A stretch of 64,000 nt of DNA from Hansschlegelia beijingensis (lineage in GTDB: Bacteria; Pseudomonadota; Alphaproteobacteria; Rhizobiales; Methylopilaceae): the NCBI RefSeq assembly GCF_014196425.1, contig NZ_JACIDR010000005.1:62001-126000 (forward strand), in the 5' to 3' direction. The notes below the pieces were generated by a model. That model ran no database searches and was not told the origin of the DNA. It saw only the letters and a program-made list of their open reading frames with translations. Of the stretch, positions 54,444 through 64,000 are shown piece after piece (position 1 is the first letter of the stretch; every line of letters begins with the position of its first letter). The translations under genes were made by a program, and so were the position numbers.

Positions 54444-55106
54444 TCAGAGGGCCAACGCGACGCCCTCGAGCATGGGTTGCTGGCGGATCGAGCCGATCGT
54501 CGTCTCGTCGAGCGAGCCATCCTTGCCCTTGATGAAGCGGGTGAGTCGCTGACCGGCGGCGTCGCCGATCGGCGCGATCATCACCCCGCCGGGCTTGAGC
54601 TGGTTGAGCAGCGCCGATGGCGGCCTCTCGACCGCGGCGGCGACGAGGATGCGTTCGAAGGGCGCCTGAGCCGGACGGCCAAGAGCGCCGTCGCCGAGCA
54701 CGAGCGTGCAGTTCGACGCTCCGCCAAGCTCCGCAATCCGGCGCTCGGCGTTCTCGATCAGCGTGCGGAACCGGTCGACGCTGACCACCCGGCGCGCGAG
54801 CCGGGACAGGATCGCGGCGCAGTAGCCCGTGCCGGTCCCGATCTCGAGCACGTTATCGAGATCGCCGACCGCTAGCCCGTCCACCATCATGGCGATCTGC
54901 GACGGCGATTCGAGCGTCTGCCCGCAGGCGATCGGCAGGGAGCGGTCCGCATAGGCCACGGCGCGGTGGCGGGCAGGCGCGAACAGCGCACGCGGAATCG
55001 TCTCGAGCGCCTTCAGGGTGCGGGTGTGCAGCACGCCCCGGCTTCTCAGCGCAAGCACCAGCTCGGCGCGCCGGGTGCGTTCGGCGTCGTCGGCGGTCAT
55101 GCTCAT
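54444..55106 (-). CDS. pcm: Protein-L-isoaspartate O-methyltransferase
   Basis: SAM-dependent repair methyltransferase of 220 residues acting on isoaspartyl residues in aged proteins. PCMT signatures: CGQTLESPSQIAMMVDGL, VLEIGTGTGYCAAILSRL (SAM motif I) and the closing LKPGGVMIAPIG. It follows surE on the same strand, as in many proteobacteria where surE–pcm–lipoprotein form a stress/stationary-phase unit. Confidence 0.93.
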   Translation of the reverse strand: MSMTADDAERTRRAELVLALRSRGVLHTRTLKALETIPRALFAPARHRAVAYADRSLPIACGQTLESPSQIAMMVDGLAVGDLDNVLEIGTGTGYCAAILSRLARRVVSVDRFRTLIENAERRIAELGGASNCTLVLGDGALGRPAQAPFERILVAAAVERPPSALLNQLKPGGVMIAPIGDAAGQRLTRFIKGKDGSLDETTIGSIRQQPMLEGVALAL

Positions 55107-55119
55107 GCGACTCGCATCC

Positions 55120-55887
55120 TCAGGCGTCGGCGAAGGCCGCAGTCAGTCCGTCGAAGAGCGCCTCGTCAGTCAAGTCGATCTTCAGGGGAGTGACCGAGAT
55201 CTGGCGCGACCTGACGGCGGCGAGATCGGTGCCCTCCTGCGCCACGTAGTCGGCGCGACCGAAGACGATCCAGAAATAGGGATTGCCGCGACCATCGTTG
55301 CGGCCCTCGATCTTAAGCAGTTCCTGGTTGCGCTGGCCCTGCCGTGTCACGGCGACGCCGACCACCTCCTCGCCGAGGCAGCCCGGGAAATTGACGTTGA
55401 CCAGGCGATCGCGCTGGAAACCCGCCTTCACGATCCGGCGCACCACGTCGGCGCCGTGGCACCGGGCGGAATCGAAGATGTCTCCGACCTCCCGGGCGCG
55501 GTCGTAGTTCTGCGACAGCGCGATCGACGGGATGCCGAGAAGGGTGCCCTCCATGGCGCCCGCGATGGTGCCCGAATAGGTGACGTCCTCGGCGACGTTC
55601 TGCCCGCGATTGACGCCCGAGAGAATCAGGTCCGGCCGCTTGTCCGCCAGCAGATGGCGGACGCCCATAATGACGCAGTCGCTTGGCGTGCCGCGCACCG
55701 CGAAGCGCTTGTCGCCGATTTCACGCAGCCGGAGCGGATCGCTCAGCGAGATCGAATGCGACGCCCCGGACTGGTCCGTCTCGGGCGCGACGATCCAGAC
55801 GTCGTCGGAGAGCTCCCGCGCGATCTGCTCGAGCGTCTCGAGCCCTTCGGCATGCACGCCGTCGTCATTGGTCAGGAGGATTCTCAA
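55120..55887 (-). CDS. surE: 5'/3'-nucleotidase SurE
   Basis: Metal-dependent nucleoside monophosphatase of 255 residues. [15 protein letters not shown] carries the metal-binding Asp pair; [22 protein letters not shown] and the VNVNFPG segment are diagnostic. Its ATG overlaps the serS stop by four bases and it ends 13 bases before pcm, so serS, surE and pcm are very probably co-expressed. Confidence 0.95.
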   Translation of the reverse strand: MRILLTNDDGVHAEGLETLEQIARELSDDVWIVAPETDQSGASHSISLSDPLRLREIGDKRFAVRGTPSDCVIMGVRHLLADKRPDLILSGVNRGQNVAEDVTYSGTIAGAMEGTLLGIPSIALSQNYDRAREVGDIFDSARCHGADVVRRIVKAGFQRDRLVNVNFPGCLGEEVVGVAVTRQGQRNQELLKIEGRNDGRGNPYFWIVFGRADYVAQEGTDLAAVRSRQISVTPLKIDLTDEALFDGLTAAFADA

Positions 55888-57164
55888 GACGCCCGCTCAA
55901 TCTTCTCGAGCCCGCCCATATAGGGCTGAAGCGCGGTCGGGATCGCGACAGAGCCGTCTTCCTGCTGGTAGTTCTCCAGGACCGCGACCAATGCGCGCCC
56001 GACAGCGACGCCGGAGCCGTTCAGGGTGTGCACGAAGCGCGGGCCCTTGGAGTCGGCCGGGCGATACCGCGCGTTCATCCGGCGCGCCTGGAAGTCGCCG
56101 CAGACCGAGCAGCTGGATATCTCCCGGTAGGTGTTCTGGGCCGGAAGCCAGACCTCGATGTCGTAGGTCTTCTGCGAGGAGAAGCCCATGTCGCCGGTGC
56201 AGAGCGTCATGGTGCGGAACGGCAGGTCGAGCCGCTTAAGCACCTCCTCGGCGCAGCCGAGCATCCGCTCGTGCTCCTCGAGGCTCTTTTCCGGCGTGGT
56301 GACCGAGACCAGCTCCACCTTGGTGAACTGGTGCTGGCGGATCAGGCCGCGCGTGTCGCGACCGGCCGCCCCCGCCTCGGCGCGGAAGCACGGCGTGCCG
56401 GCGGTGACCCGGAGGGGCAGCTCCTCCTCTGGAAGGATCTGCTCGCGCACGAGGTTGGTGAGAGAGACCTCCGCCGTCGGAATCAGCCAGAAATCGAAAC
56501 TCGTGCGGAACTGGTCATCGGCGAACTTCGGCAGCTGCGCGGTGCCGAACATCGCCTCGTCGCGCACCAGAAGCGGCGGCGCGACCTCAGTGTAGCCGTG
56601 CTCGCTCGTGTGAAGGTCGAGCATGAAGCTCGCCAGCGCGCGCTCGAGACGCGCCACCTGCCCCTTCAGCACCGCGAAGCGCGCGCCCGACATGCGGGCG
56701 GCGGCCTCGAAATCGATCAGGCCGAGAGCCTCGCCAAGCTCGTAATGGGCCCGCGGATCGTGGATCTCGCGCGGCTCGCCGACGCGGCGCAGCTCGACAT
56801 TGTCGCTCTCGTCCTTGCCGTCCGGCACGTCCTCGAGCGGGATGTTGGGGATCTCGGCGAGCGTCGCGTGAAGCTCCTCCTCGATCGCCTTCTGCTCGAA
56901 CTCGACGACCGGAATGTCCTGCTTGAGCTGGGCGACCTCGGCGATCAGGGCCTCTGCGCGCGCCTCGTCCTTCTGAGCCTTCGCCTGGCCGACCTCCTTG
57001 GAGGCGGAGTTGCGACGCTCCTGCATGACCTGCAGCCGCCCGATGATCTCGCGCCGGCGCTCGTCGACCGCGATCAGCCGCGGGCTCTGCGGCGTCAGTC
57101 CCCGACGCGCGAGTCCCCGGTCGAACATCTCCGGATTGTCGCGGATCAGGCGGATGTCATGCAT
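55884..57164 (-). CDS. serS: Seryl-tRNA synthetase
   Basis: Class II aminoacyl-tRNA synthetase of 426 residues charging tRNA-Ser. An N-terminal antiparallel coiled-coil arm (residues about 30–100) contacts the tRNA variable arm. Motif 2 ([21 protein letters not shown]) and motif 3 ([20 protein letters not shown]) are intact. It overlaps surE and lies 130 bases after tatC on the same strand. Confidence 0.96.
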   Translation of the reverse strand: MHDIRLIRDNPEMFDRGLARRGLTPQSPRLIAVDERRREIIGRLQVMQERRNSASKEVGQAKAQKDEARAEALIAEVAQLKQDIPVVEFEQKAIEEELHATLAEIPNIPLEDVPDGKDESDNVELRRVGEPREIHDPRAHYELGEALGLIDFEAAARMSGARFAVLKGQVARLERALASFMLDLHTSEHGYTEVAPPLLVRDEAMFGTAQLPKFADDQFRTSFDFWLIPTAEVSLTNLVREQILPEEELPLRVTAGTPCFRAEAGAAGRDTRGLIRQHQFTKVELVSVTTPEKSLEEHERMLGCAEEVLKRLDLPFRTMTLCTGDMGFSSQKTYDIEVWLPAQNTYREISSCSVCGDFQARRMNARYRPADSKGPRFVHTLNGSGVAVGRALVAVLENYQQEDGSVAIPTALQPYMGGLEKIERAS

Positions 57165-57294
57165 TGGAGCAGAAGTCCTTCGATTGATCTGGATGCGGGC
57201 GTCGTGACGCGGCCGCAGTCACTGGCGGAGAAGCCCTGTCCGCCTCCCCGGGATAGGCCAGAGGATCGATGAAGACGCGCAGGGCGGTCGGGCC

Positions 57295-58086
57295 CTACTC
57301 CGGCGCGCTTGCGGCGGCGTCCGCCTTCGCCTGCTTCTTCTCGACCATCTTCACGACCCAGATGGAGGCTTCGTAGAGAAGCAGCGTAGGCACCGCAAGC
57401 GCGACCTGGCTGATGACGTCAGGGGGCGTCAGCACCGCGGCGATCGCGAACACCGCCACGATGGCGTAGCGCCGCTTGGCGATCAGCCAATTGGAGTCGA
57501 TGAATCCGGCGCGCGCCAGCAGCGTGAGGATCACCGGCGTCTGGAAGCAGATCCCGAAGGCGAAGATCAGCGTCATGATCAGCGAAAGATACTCGCTGGT
57601 CCGCGCGATCAGCTCGATCGAGGCGTGTCCGTCCCCGCCGGTCTGCTGCATCGACAGGAAGAACCGCATCGCCAGCGGCATCGCGGCGAAATAGACGAAC
57701 GCCGCGCCGAGCAGGAACAGGACCGGCGTCGCGATCAGGTAGGGCAGGAAGGCCTGCCGCTCGTTCTTGTAGAGGCCGGGAGCGACGAACTTGTAGATCT
57801 GGTTCGCGACCAGCGGGAAGGAGATGAAGCCCGCGCCGAACATCGCGAGCTTGATCTGGGTGATGAAGAACTCCTGCGGCGCGGTGTACTGCAGCCGGAT
57901 CGCCTCGGCCGACCCGGCCGCGATCTCGTAGGGCACGAGCAGGATGTTGAAGATGTGGCCCGCCACCGAGAAGCAGATCGCGAAGGCGACCACGAAGGCG
58001 AGGATGGATTTGATCAGCCGCGAGCGCAGCTCGATCAGATGGTCCATCAGCGGCGCCTTGGTGGCGTCGATGTCGGCCTGGGTCAC
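57295..58086 (-). CDS. tatC: Sec-independent protein translocase TatC
   Basis: Polytopic membrane protein of 263 residues with six helices; with TatB it recognises twin-arginine signals of folded proteins. It has the conserved N-terminal APLMDHLIELRSRL, the first periplasmic-loop proline region and FGICFQTPVI. Its start overlaps the tatB stop by four bases. At least two Tat-type substrates lie in the window (the amidohydrolase and the aldo/keto reductase). Confidence 0.95.
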   Translation of the reverse strand: MTQADIDATKAPLMDHLIELRSRLIKSILAFVVAFAICFSVAGHIFNILLVPYEIAAGSAEAIRLQYTAPQEFFITQIKLAMFGAGFISFPLVANQIYKFVAPGLYKNERQAFLPYLIATPVLFLLGAAFVYFAAMPLAMRFFLSMQQTGGDGHASIELIARTSEYLSLIMTLIFAFGICFQTPVILTLLARAGFIDSNWLIAKRRYAIVAVFAIAAVLTPPDVISQVALAVPTLLLYEASIWVVKMVEKKQAKADAAASAPE

Positions 58087-58595
58087 GCGCGCGCTCCGGG
58101 AGCGGGATCACCGGACGCCGCCACAGGATCGGAACCGGAGGGGTGAGTTGATCCGTTGGCCCTGGCCGGCAGCTCAGGGTCGGCGGTCGGCGCGCTGCTC
58201 GGCGCCGGAGTCGCATCCGCCTCGGGCTCGGGAGCGAGAGCCGAGGGCGCGTCCGCCGCGCCGGTCGCCGCTGCGCCGGCCAGCGCAGACGGCGTGGGTT
58301 TGGAAGGCGCGGTCAGCGCGCTTCTGATCTCGTCGCGCGCCATTTTGAACGGATCGGGCGCGCTGACCATCTTGTTCGCAGTGTCCTTCAGGCCCGTGAG
58401 GTCCTTCTGGAGATCGTCGAGTTCGGCCTCCCGCAGGGCCTCGTTGAACTGCGACTGGAAATCGCCGGCCATCCGCCGCAGCGTGGCGACGGTCTTGCCC
58501 AGCTGACGCAGCAGCGGCGGCAGGTCGCGCGGCCCTATGACGACGAGCGCGACCACTGCGACGACCAGGAACTCGGACCAGGCTATGTCGAACAT
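58083..58595 (-). CDS. tatB: Sec-independent protein translocase TatB
   Basis: Protein of 170 residues: one membrane helix (SEFLVVAVVALVVIGPRDLP), an amphipathic helix with a conserved GP hinge, then a long Ala/Pro/Thr-rich tail. The E in position 8 of the mature helix (SE) is typical of TatB. It lies between tatA and tatC. Confidence 0.93.
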   Translation of the reverse strand: MFDIAWSEFLVVAVVALVVIGPRDLPPLLRQLGKTVATLRRMAGDFQSQFNEALREAELDDLQKDLTGLKDTANKMVSAPDPFKMARDEIRSALTAPSKPTPSALAGAAATGAADAPSALAPEPEADATPAPSSAPTADPELPARANGSTHPSGSDPVAASGDPAPGARA

Positions 58596-58662
58596 CTGTC
58601 AGGCCGCCGGCGGGCAAGGCGACAAGCGGCGCCCCGCGGCGCCGCCCGGCCGAGCCTGCAAG

Positions 58663-58905
58663 TTACGACTGGCGGCCGTCGACGCTGCCGACGGTCGGCC
58701 GAACCTGCGGATCGGCGCGGTGTTCGATCGTCTGGGCGCCCCGCTGCTGGGACATGCCGTCGGCGACCTCGTCCTCTTCCGAAAGGCCCTTCTTGAAGCT
58801 TTTGATGCCCTTGGCCATGTCGCCCATGATGTCGGAGATCTTCCCGCGGCCGCCGAACAGCAGCAACACGAGAACGCCGACGACCAGCCAGTGCGTGAGG
58901 CTCAT
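58663..58905 (-). CDS. tatA: Sec-independent protein translocase TatA
   Basis: Pore-forming Tat subunit of 80 residues. A single membrane helix ([20 protein letters not shown]) is followed by the [21 protein letters not shown] amphipathic helix and an acidic tail. GGAAA precedes the ATG. It begins the tatABC set, 67 bases before tatB, and is separated from scpB by about 155 bases in which I see no other gene. Confidence 0.95.
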   Translation of the reverse strand: MSLTHWLVVGVLVLLLFGGRGKISDIMGDMAKGIKSFKKGLSEEDEVADGMSQQRGAQTIEHRADPQVRPTVGSVDGRQS

Positions 58906-59061
58906 GACGTTTCCTTTCGATCAGCCGGAAGGCGCTCGCAGCGGCCCGACGCATGACGGAGGCCAGTCCAGCATGATCGGAAACTAGGTCCCGGGAGTCG
59001 GAAACACAAGGACTTCGGCAGGTTGTGGCATCACGCCGCCGTCAGGCGCTAGACGGGCGCG

Positions 59062-59811
59062 CTAGAGGTCTCGACGTTCCTGCGATCCCTCGCCAGCCGC
59101 GTCGTCCGGGGCGACCGCCGGCTCGAACGGGTCGTCGTCCTCGAGCGGATCCTCGTCGGCGCGCAATCCGTCATCGTCGCTCGGCGGCGGCAGGTCGAGG
59201 CCCGGCGGCAGACGGGCGTCGAGCAGTCCGGCCGCCTTCAGCTCGGCGAGTCCCGGGAGGTCGGAGACCTGCTCCAGCCCGAAATGGTCGAGGAACGCCG
59301 GAGTGGTGCCGAAGGTCACGGGACGTCCGGGCGAGCGGCGTCGCCCCCGCAGCCGGATGAAGCCCGCTTCGAGAAGCGTCTCGAGCGTGCCGCGCGAGGT
59401 CGCGACGCCGCGGATCTCCTCTATCTCGGCCCGGGTGGTCGGCTGGTGGTAGGCGATGATCGCCAGGGTCTCGATCGCGGCCCGGGACAGCTTCTTGGTC
59501 TCGCGCGCTCCCGCAACGACAGCGGCGGCGACCTCCGGCGCGGTGCGGAACGCCCAGCCGGCCCCGACGCGTCGAAGATTGACGCCCCGGCCCGCGTAGT
59601 CCTGGACGAGCATCCGCAGGACCAGCCTGAGATCTGCGCCGGGCGGCAGCCGCGCGGCGAGCGCCGCCTCATCCACCGGCGCGGGAGACGCGAACAGCGT
59701 CGCCTCGACGATGTTGCGGTGGAGCGGATCGACACGCGAGCGTTCGTCGGCGGTCAGCCTGCCGTCGAGCCCTTCGAGCGGCAGCGGAGGAGCGTCGTGC
59801 GGCCCGCTCAC
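59062..59811 (-). CDS. scpB: Segregation and condensation protein B
   Basis: Condensin accessory protein of 249 residues with two winged helices (IVEATLFASPAPVDEAALAA; ETLAIIAYHQPTTRAEIEEI) and an acidic Asp/Glu-rich C-terminus. A dimer of ScpB binds ScpA and regulates the SMC ring in chromosome compaction and segregation. The start overlaps the scpA stop (ATGA). Confidence 0.93.
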   Translation of the reverse strand: MSGPHDAPPLPLEGLDGRLTADERSRVDPLHRNIVEATLFASPAPVDEAALAARLPPGADLRLVLRMLVQDYAGRGVNLRRVGAGWAFRTAPEVAAAVVAGARETKKLSRAAIETLAIIAYHQPTTRAEIEEIRGVATSRGTLETLLEAGFIRLRGRRRSPGRPVTFGTTPAFLDHFGLEQVSDLPGLAELKAAGLLDARLPPGLDLPPPSDDDGLRADEDPLEDDDPFEPAVAPDDAAGEGSQERRDL

Positions 59812-60626
59812 CCTTCTTCCTTCCGAACCACTGCGAGCGGAGCGCCGCTGCGCACGAAGAGCGGCCCAAAGGCCCGCTCCTGTCTCAGTTCCAACCGCCC
59901 CTCACGGGCGAGTTCCAGGGAGGCGCCGAAGCCCGCGGCGAGCACCGAGGCCCGCATCTCCGGGTTCATGTAGCGCAACAGCAGCGCGTCGAGCCGCGAC
60001 CAGTCGGCGGCGCGCCCGACGAGCCGCTCAAGAGCGGCGCGAGCTTCGGCGAGCGTCCATGTCGGACGCCGTTCCACGGTCACGGCGCTCTTGAGATTTC
60101 GGGTTCTCTGTCGGGCGTAAGCGCTGAGAAGATCGTACAAAGTCGCCGTCCAGAGAGGCGGCGCCTGCTGCGCCTGCGCTGGCGCCTCGCCTCGCGCGAA
60201 GACATCGCGGTCGAGCAACGGGCGGTCGAACAGCGCGTTGCCTGCGGCCCGCATGGCCTCCAGCCTGCGCAACCGGAACGCCAGAGCGGCCGCCACCATC
60301 GAGGCCGGCGGCTCCTCCTCGTCCGCGGGCGCATCAGGCGCGAGCAGCCGAGACTTCAGATACGCCAGCCACGCCGCCATCACGAGGTAGTCGGCCGCGA
60401 GGTCGAGACGCTCCGCGCGGGCGACCTCCACGAAGGCGAGGTACTGCTCGGCGAGCTCCAGGATCGAGATGCGGGCGAGATCAACCTTCTGGCGGCGCGC
60501 AAGGTCGAGCAGCAGGTCGAGCGGCCCTTCAAAGCCGTCGAGATCGACGACGAAGGCCTTGCCCGCGGTCTCCGCGCGCTCGTCCGCTTCGAAAGAGCCT
60601 GACGCTTCGAGCCCATCTTCGGCCAA
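59808..60626 (-). CDS. scpA: Segregation and condensation protein A
   Basis: Kleisin subunit of 272 residues bridging SMC heads. The N-terminal kleisin motif is VVDLDGFEGPLDLLLDLARR, the middle DLAADYLVMAAWLAYLKSRLL, and the C-terminal winged helix ends near FGASLELAREGRLEL. I choose the TTG start with GGAGG seven bases upstream, 19 bases after the nagZ stop. Upstream frame would lie inside nagZ. Confidence 0.92.
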   Translation of the reverse strand: MAEDGLEASGSFEADERAETAGKAFVVDLDGFEGPLDLLLDLARRQKVDLARISILELAEQYLAFVEVARAERLDLAADYLVMAAWLAYLKSRLLAPDAPADEEEPPASMVAAALAFRLRRLEAMRAAGNALFDRPLLDRDVFARGEAPAQAQQAPPLWTATLYDLLSAYARQRTRNLKSAVTVERRPTWTLAEARAALERLVGRAADWSRLDALLLRYMNPEMRASVLAAGFGASLELAREGRLELRQERAFGPLFVRSGAPLAVVRKEEG

Positions 60627-60645
60627 GGCCGCGCCTCCGGCGGCG

Positions 60646-61665
60646 TCAGACGCTCGCGCTCTCGAGGAGTTGGTCGCGCGCCGCTGCGAGCGCCGCGACA
60701 TCGACCTCCGCGCGCGGCCCCAGCAGAGCAAGCGCCCTGGCGGCCCGATCGGCTGACCGTCCCTCGAGCCGCGGCGCCGCCGCCGCGACCTCGAGCATTT
60801 CACTCATCGCGCCGTTGCAATGCAAGGCGACGTCGCAGCCCGCGGCGAACGCCCTCGCCGCCGAGTCGCCCACGCCCCCGGAGAGGGCCTTCATCGAGAG
60901 GTCGTCGGTCAGCAACAGCCCGTCGAAGCCGATTTGGCCGCGGATGATTCCGCCGATCACGGCCGCCGACAGGGTGGCGGGCTGCTCCGGGTCGATGGCC
61001 TCGAACACGATGTGACCGGTCATGCCGATCGGCGCGTCCGCAAGAGCCCGGAACGGGCGGAAGTCGGTCGCCTCCAACGTGGCGCGGTCGGCGCTGACGC
61101 GGGGAAGGTGGAAGTGGCTGTCGACGGTGGCGCGGCCATGTCCCGGCATGTGCTTGACCACCGGGAGCGCGCCGCCCGCCAGGAGGCCGTCGATGACCGC
61201 CCGGCCCAGCCTTGCGATCGCTTCCGGGGCGGTCGCGTAGGCGCGGTCGCCGATGGCGTCCGTCATGCCCTGGGCCGGGAGATCGAGCACGGGCAGGCAA
61301 TCGACAGTCACGCCGAGGCTCGACAGCTCGGCGCCGAGAAGCTCGGCTCCCAGACGCGCCGCCGTGAGCGCCGCCTGAGGGTCAAACTCGTAGAGCCGTC
61401 CATACGCGGCCGCCGCCGGGTGCGCAGAGGCGAGCGGGGGCCGGATGCGCTGGACGCGGCCGCCTTCCTGGTCGATCAGCACCGGGGCGCCAGAGCGGCC
61501 GACCGCTTCGCGGAACTGGCCGCACAGGCTTCGGATCTGGTCTGGCGACTCGATGTTGCGGCCGAAAAGGATCAGGCCCCACGGCTCGGCGTCACGAAAG
61601 AACGCCCGTTCCTCCGGCGTGAGCGCAAGTCCGTGGCAGCCGGAGATGAATGCGCGGGTCGCCAT
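60646..61665 (-). CDS. nagZ: Beta-N-acetylhexosaminidase
   Basis: Glycoside hydrolase family 3 enzyme of 339 residues. It removes N-acetylglucosamine from muropeptides in cell-wall recycling. VLIDQEGGRVQRIRPP, the KHMPGHGRATVDSHFHLP motif with the catalytic His/Asp pair and the nucleophile Asp in LLTDDLSMKAL are present. No signal peptide, as expected for the cytoplasmic enzyme. Confidence 0.94.
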   Translation of the reverse strand: MATRAFISGCHGLALTPEERAFFRDAEPWGLILFGRNIESPDQIRSLCGQFREAVGRSGAPVLIDQEGGRVQRIRPPLASAHPAAAAYGRLYEFDPQAALTAARLGAELLGAELSSLGVTVDCLPVLDLPAQGMTDAIGDRAYATAPEAIARLGRAVIDGLLAGGALPVVKHMPGHGRATVDSHFHLPRVSADRATLEATDFRPFRALADAPIGMTGHIVFEAIDPEQPATLSAAVIGGIIRGQIGFDGLLLTDDLSMKALSGGVGDSAARAFAAGCDVALHCNGAMSEMLEVAAAAPRLEGRSADRAARALALLGPRAEVDVAALAAARDQLLESASV

Positions 61666-61745
61666 GGAGCCGGACTGATGGGAGGAACTGGTAATGGAGG
61701 TCGCGCGGACGACAGGCGCCGCGCGACGTCTTGCAGCGGCCGGGC

Positions 61746-62978
61746 CTAGTTGCGCGCGACCACGCAGTCGCCGCCGGCGGCGCGCAGGTTGTTGCACACC
61801 GTGGAGGCGTCGGTGCTGCTGCCGAACGGGCCGACGCGGACACGGTAATAGGTCCCACGGTCGCCGACGGTCGCGCTCTGAATCGACGCCTGGTAGCTGC
61901 CCAGCACCTGCGGGAAGCGCTTCTGCAGCGAAGCGAAGGCCGCCCGGGCCTCCTCCTCTGAGCGCTGCGAACTCACCTGAACGACGTAGCCGCCGGCGGC
62001 CGCGCGGGCCGGGGACGGCGTCGGCGCAGGAGCGCGCGGGGCCACGGCGGCGACCTGCTCAGGCTCGGTCCGAGCCGGCGCGGCAGGCTTCGGCGCGGCC
62101 TTCGGAGCCGCGGCGGGCGCAGCTTTCGGGGTGGCGGCGACGCGCTGCTCCGGCTGGGGAGCCGCCCTCTCGGGCTGAGCCGGCCCTTCCGCCATGATGC
62201 CGTCGTCGAAGTCGCTGCGCGGCGCCTCGCCGGTCCTCGCCGCTTCCGCGATGGGATCGGCGGCCGGAGCCGCAGCGCCCGCCGGCGCGGCAGGCGCCTC
62301 CGCCATCGAGCCATCCGGGCGAATGGTCATCGTCTTGACCTTGCGGGGGCCCTCGCCATTGGTGGAGGGTGCCGTTCGCTCCGCCGTCGCGGCCCCCTGC
62401 GGCAGGATGATGCGCGCGCCCTCGTTCCGCGGCGCGGCCGAGGGAGCCGGAAGATCGACCGGCTCCTCCTCGCGGGAGACGACCTTCGAGTTCGCCTGCC
62501 CGCCTGCGTCGACCCTGTCATAGACCGCCTTGGAGGGCTGCTGCGCGGTGTCGGACTTTTCCGGAACGGTCTTCACCGGCTCGGTGTCGGCCCTGATCAG
62601 GGGCGCCTCGCCATTGGCGCCGCCAGAGCCGAGCATCTTGTATCCGACGACGCCGGCGCCGCCGACGAGCGCGACCGCGAGCACCGCGCCCACCATCATC
62701 AGCCCGCTGCGGCCGCCGCCCCCGAGCGAGCGACGATCGGGCTCGTACTCGTAATAGAGCGGGTTGCCGTCCTGATCGTAGCCGTAGGGCTCGTCCGGAT
62801 TGGGCGCATAGGCGCGCGGATCGTAGACCGGCTCCTCGTCAGGGTAGCCGTGCGCAGCCTGAGGCCGGCCGGCCTGATCGTAGTGGTGGCCGGCGCGCAG
62901 GTCGTAGTCGTCATAGGCGGCGAACTCTTCGGTTCGAGCGCCCGCGGCGCCGCCGCGCCTTACAGCTTGGTTTTGCAT
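61746..62978 (-). CDS. SPOR-domain envelope protein
   Basis: Single-pass membrane protein of 410 residues. The N-terminal cytoplasmic part is Tyr/Asp-rich (EYEPDRRSLGGGG), the membrane helix covers residues about 91–115, a long Ala/Pro/Glu linker follows, and the C-terminal SPOR domain (YVVQVSSQRSEEEARAAF to RVRVGPFGS) should bind denuded glycan strands at the division site. Located between argS and nagZ, the typical place for this Hyphomicrobiales protein. Confidence 0.88.
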   Translation of the reverse strand: MQNQAVRRGGAAGARTEEFAAYDDYDLRAGHHYDQAGRPQAAHGYPDEEPVYDPRAYAPNPDEPYGYDQDGNPLYYEYEPDRRSLGGGGRSGLMMVGAVLAVALVGGAGVVGYKMLGSGGANGEAPLIRADTEPVKTVPEKSDTAQQPSKAVYDRVDAGGQANSKVVSREEEPVDLPAPSAAPRNEGARIILPQGAATAERTAPSTNGEGPRKVKTMTIRPDGSMAEAPAAPAGAAAPAADPIAEAARTGEAPRSDFDDGIMAEGPAQPERAAPQPEQRVAATPKAAPAAAPKAAPKPAAPARTEPEQVAAVAPRAPAPTPSPARAAAGGYVVQVSSQRSEEEARAAFASLQKRFPQVLGSYQASIQSATVGDRGTYYRVRVGPFGSSTDASTVCNNLRAAGGDCVVARN

Positions 62979-63050
62979 TTCACCGGCCTCCGCGCGCCTT
63001 CCATAAGAGCGGCCGCGTCCGGATCGCCGTCATCGCCGGCGTCGGCCGCA

Positions 63051-64000
63051 TCACCGCATCTCGTCAGGAGCCGCGACCCCCAGAATACCAAGGCCCGAGG
63101 CGAGAACCAGAATGAAGGCCCTCACCAAGGCCAGGCGAGCATGGGACAACAATGCATTGTTTTCCATAATGAAGCGTAAATCCGGCGAATCCTTGCCGCG
63201 GTTCCAGTGCGCGTGGAACTCGCTGGCGAGGTCGTGGAGGAAGAACGCGATCCTGTGCGGCTGCCGCGCCGCCGCCGCCTGCTCGACCGCCCGCGGCCAG
63301 GCCGCGATGCGCTTGATCAGGGCCTGCTCGCCCGGATCCGTCAGCAGCGACAGATCCGCCTCCGAGCTTTCGCCATGCATCTCCCGCCCATTGCGCAGGA
63401 TCGACTGGGCGCGCGCATGGGCGTACTGGACGTAGAACACCGGATTGTCGCGCGACTGTTCCGTGACCTTGGCGAAGTCGAAGTCGAGCACGGCGTCGTT
63501 CGAGCGGAACAGCATCATGAAGCGCACGGCGTCGCGTCCGACCTCGTCGACGACGTCGCGCAGCGTGACGAAATCCCCTGCCCGCTTCGACATGCGCACC
63601 GGCTCGCCGGCGCGGAACAGCCGCACGAGCTGGCAGAGCTCCACGGTGACGCGGGCCGCGCCGCCCGAGAGCGCGCGGCCGACCGCCTCGAGGCGCTTCA
63701 CGTAGCCGCCGTGGTCGGCGCCGAGCACGAACACCATCTCCTCGAAGCCGCGCTGATACTTCGAGCGGAAATACGCCACGTCGGCCGCGAAGTAGGTGTA
63801 GGAGCCGTCGGACTTCATCAGCGGCCGGTCGATGTCGTCGCCGAACTCCGCCGAGCGGAACAGGGTCTGCTCGCGGTCCTCCCAGTCCTCCGGAAGCTGA
63901 CCTTTGGGAGGCGGCAGCCTGCCCTCATAGACGAGCCCCTGCGCCCGCAGATCCTCGACCGCGCGTACGATCGGGCCATCCGGCCCGTGCAGCGTGCGCT
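63051..64000 (-). CDS. argS: Arginyl-tRNA synthetase, C-terminal part (cut by window edge)
   Basis: The open frame runs off the window end, so only about 316 C-terminal residues are visible. They include [23 protein letters not shown] with its MSK-like region, [29 protein letters not shown] and the closing anticodon-binding helices ([16 protein letters not shown]). It charges tRNA-Arg. It is the first gene visible of the minus-strand block. Confidence 0.95.
   Translation of the reverse strand, partial: RTLHGPDGPIVRAVEDLRAQGLVYEGRLPPPKGQLPEDWEDREQTLFRSAEFGDDIDRPLMKSDGSYTYFAADVAYFRSKYQRGFEEMVFVLGADHGGYVKRLEAVGRALSGGAARVTVELCQLVRLFRAGEPVRMSKRAGDFVTLRDVVDEVGRDAVRFMMLFRSNDAVLDFDFAKVTEQSRDNPVFYVQYAHARAQSILRNGREMHGESSEADLSLLTDPGEQALIKRIAAWPRAVEQAAAARQPHRIAFFLHDLASEFHAHWNRGKDSPDLRFIMENNALLSHARLALVRAFILVLASGLGILGVAAPDEMR

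Noticed and set aside
1-64000. CRISPR arrays, insertion sequences, prophage, tRNA/rRNA genes, anti-phage defence systems
   Set aside because: I looked for regular direct repeats, transposase and integrase motifs, clover-leaf patterns and defence-protein motifs and found none I could support. A tRNAscan/Infernal and DefenseFinder run would settle it.

Overview
The window looks like chromosomal DNA of a high-GC alphaproteobacterium of the order Hyphomicrobiales (Rhizobiales). The evidence is the block argS–SPOR protein–nagZ–scpA–scpB–tatA–tatB–tatC–serS–surE–pcm–LysM/LytM lipoprotein at 53–64 kb, an order typical of that group. Frequent ATGA stop/start overlaps, GTG/TTG starts and rhizobial-type catabolic modules agree with this. 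Genus cannot be fixed by eye. I see no rRNA, tRNA, CRISPR array, insertion sequence or phage gene.

Layout. 0–3.7 kb: a GNAT acetyltransferase, then a two-component pair (MASE4-like membrane histidine kinase plus FixJ/NarL-type regulator) and a stand-alone receiver. 3.7–11 kb: a co-oriented hydrolytic run of cysteine hydrolase, RidA-like protein, secreted YtcJ-like amidohydrolase with a Cys/His-rich tail, chloroperoxidase-type alpha/beta hydrolase, MFS exporter fused to a monooxygenase-like domain, and alginate-export-type outer-membrane channel. 11–12 kb: an FAH-family hydrolase. 12.2–22.8 kb: a phosphonate (2-aminoethylphosphonate) catabolic region with an Fe-dependent alcohol dehydrogenase, phnA, phnY, a LysR regulator, the phnCDEE transporter and phnW, interrupted by rppH on the other strand. 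PhnW, PhnY and PhnA together convert 2-aminoethylphosphonate through phosphonoacetaldehyde and phosphonoacetate to acetate and phosphate. The promoters of the dehydrogenase and the LysR gene share a spaced 42-base motif, and a Pho-box-like site precedes phnC.

22.9–34.7 kb: sdaA, a small heat-shock protein, an unrecognised winged-helix-like protein overlapping a GNAT gene, a divergent ModE/PBP regulator, an ATP/ADP-translocase-like carrier, a Tat-exported aldo/keto reductase, an SDR–EthD–epoxide-hydrolase-like operon with divergent LysR, and an overlapping YqcI/YcgG (heme N-hydroxylase family) plus DUF1989 pair. 34.7–37.2 kb: cytochrome b561 with a membrane-anchored catalase-like peroxidase, and a spermidine-synthase-like protein. 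37.2–43.9 kb: a complete malonate locus (GntR regulator, TRAP transporter DctPQM, malonyl-CoA decarboxylase, malonyl-CoA synthetase) with a convincing operator. 43.9–50.7 kb: a thiopurine-methyltransferase-like protein, msrA, a cupin, a palindrome-rich intergenic stretch, a tripartite tricarboxylate transporter (TctA-C-B), a small hypothetical protein and a PhzF protein. 50.7–64 kb: parC and the housekeeping block listed above, ending in argS cut by the window edge.

No wholly unknown multi-gene system is evident. The strongest leads are the paired LysR-site motif with a hairpin that hides a ribosome-binding site in the phosphonate operon, the YcgG/DUF1989 pair, and the metal-ligand-like tail of the exported amidohydrolase.
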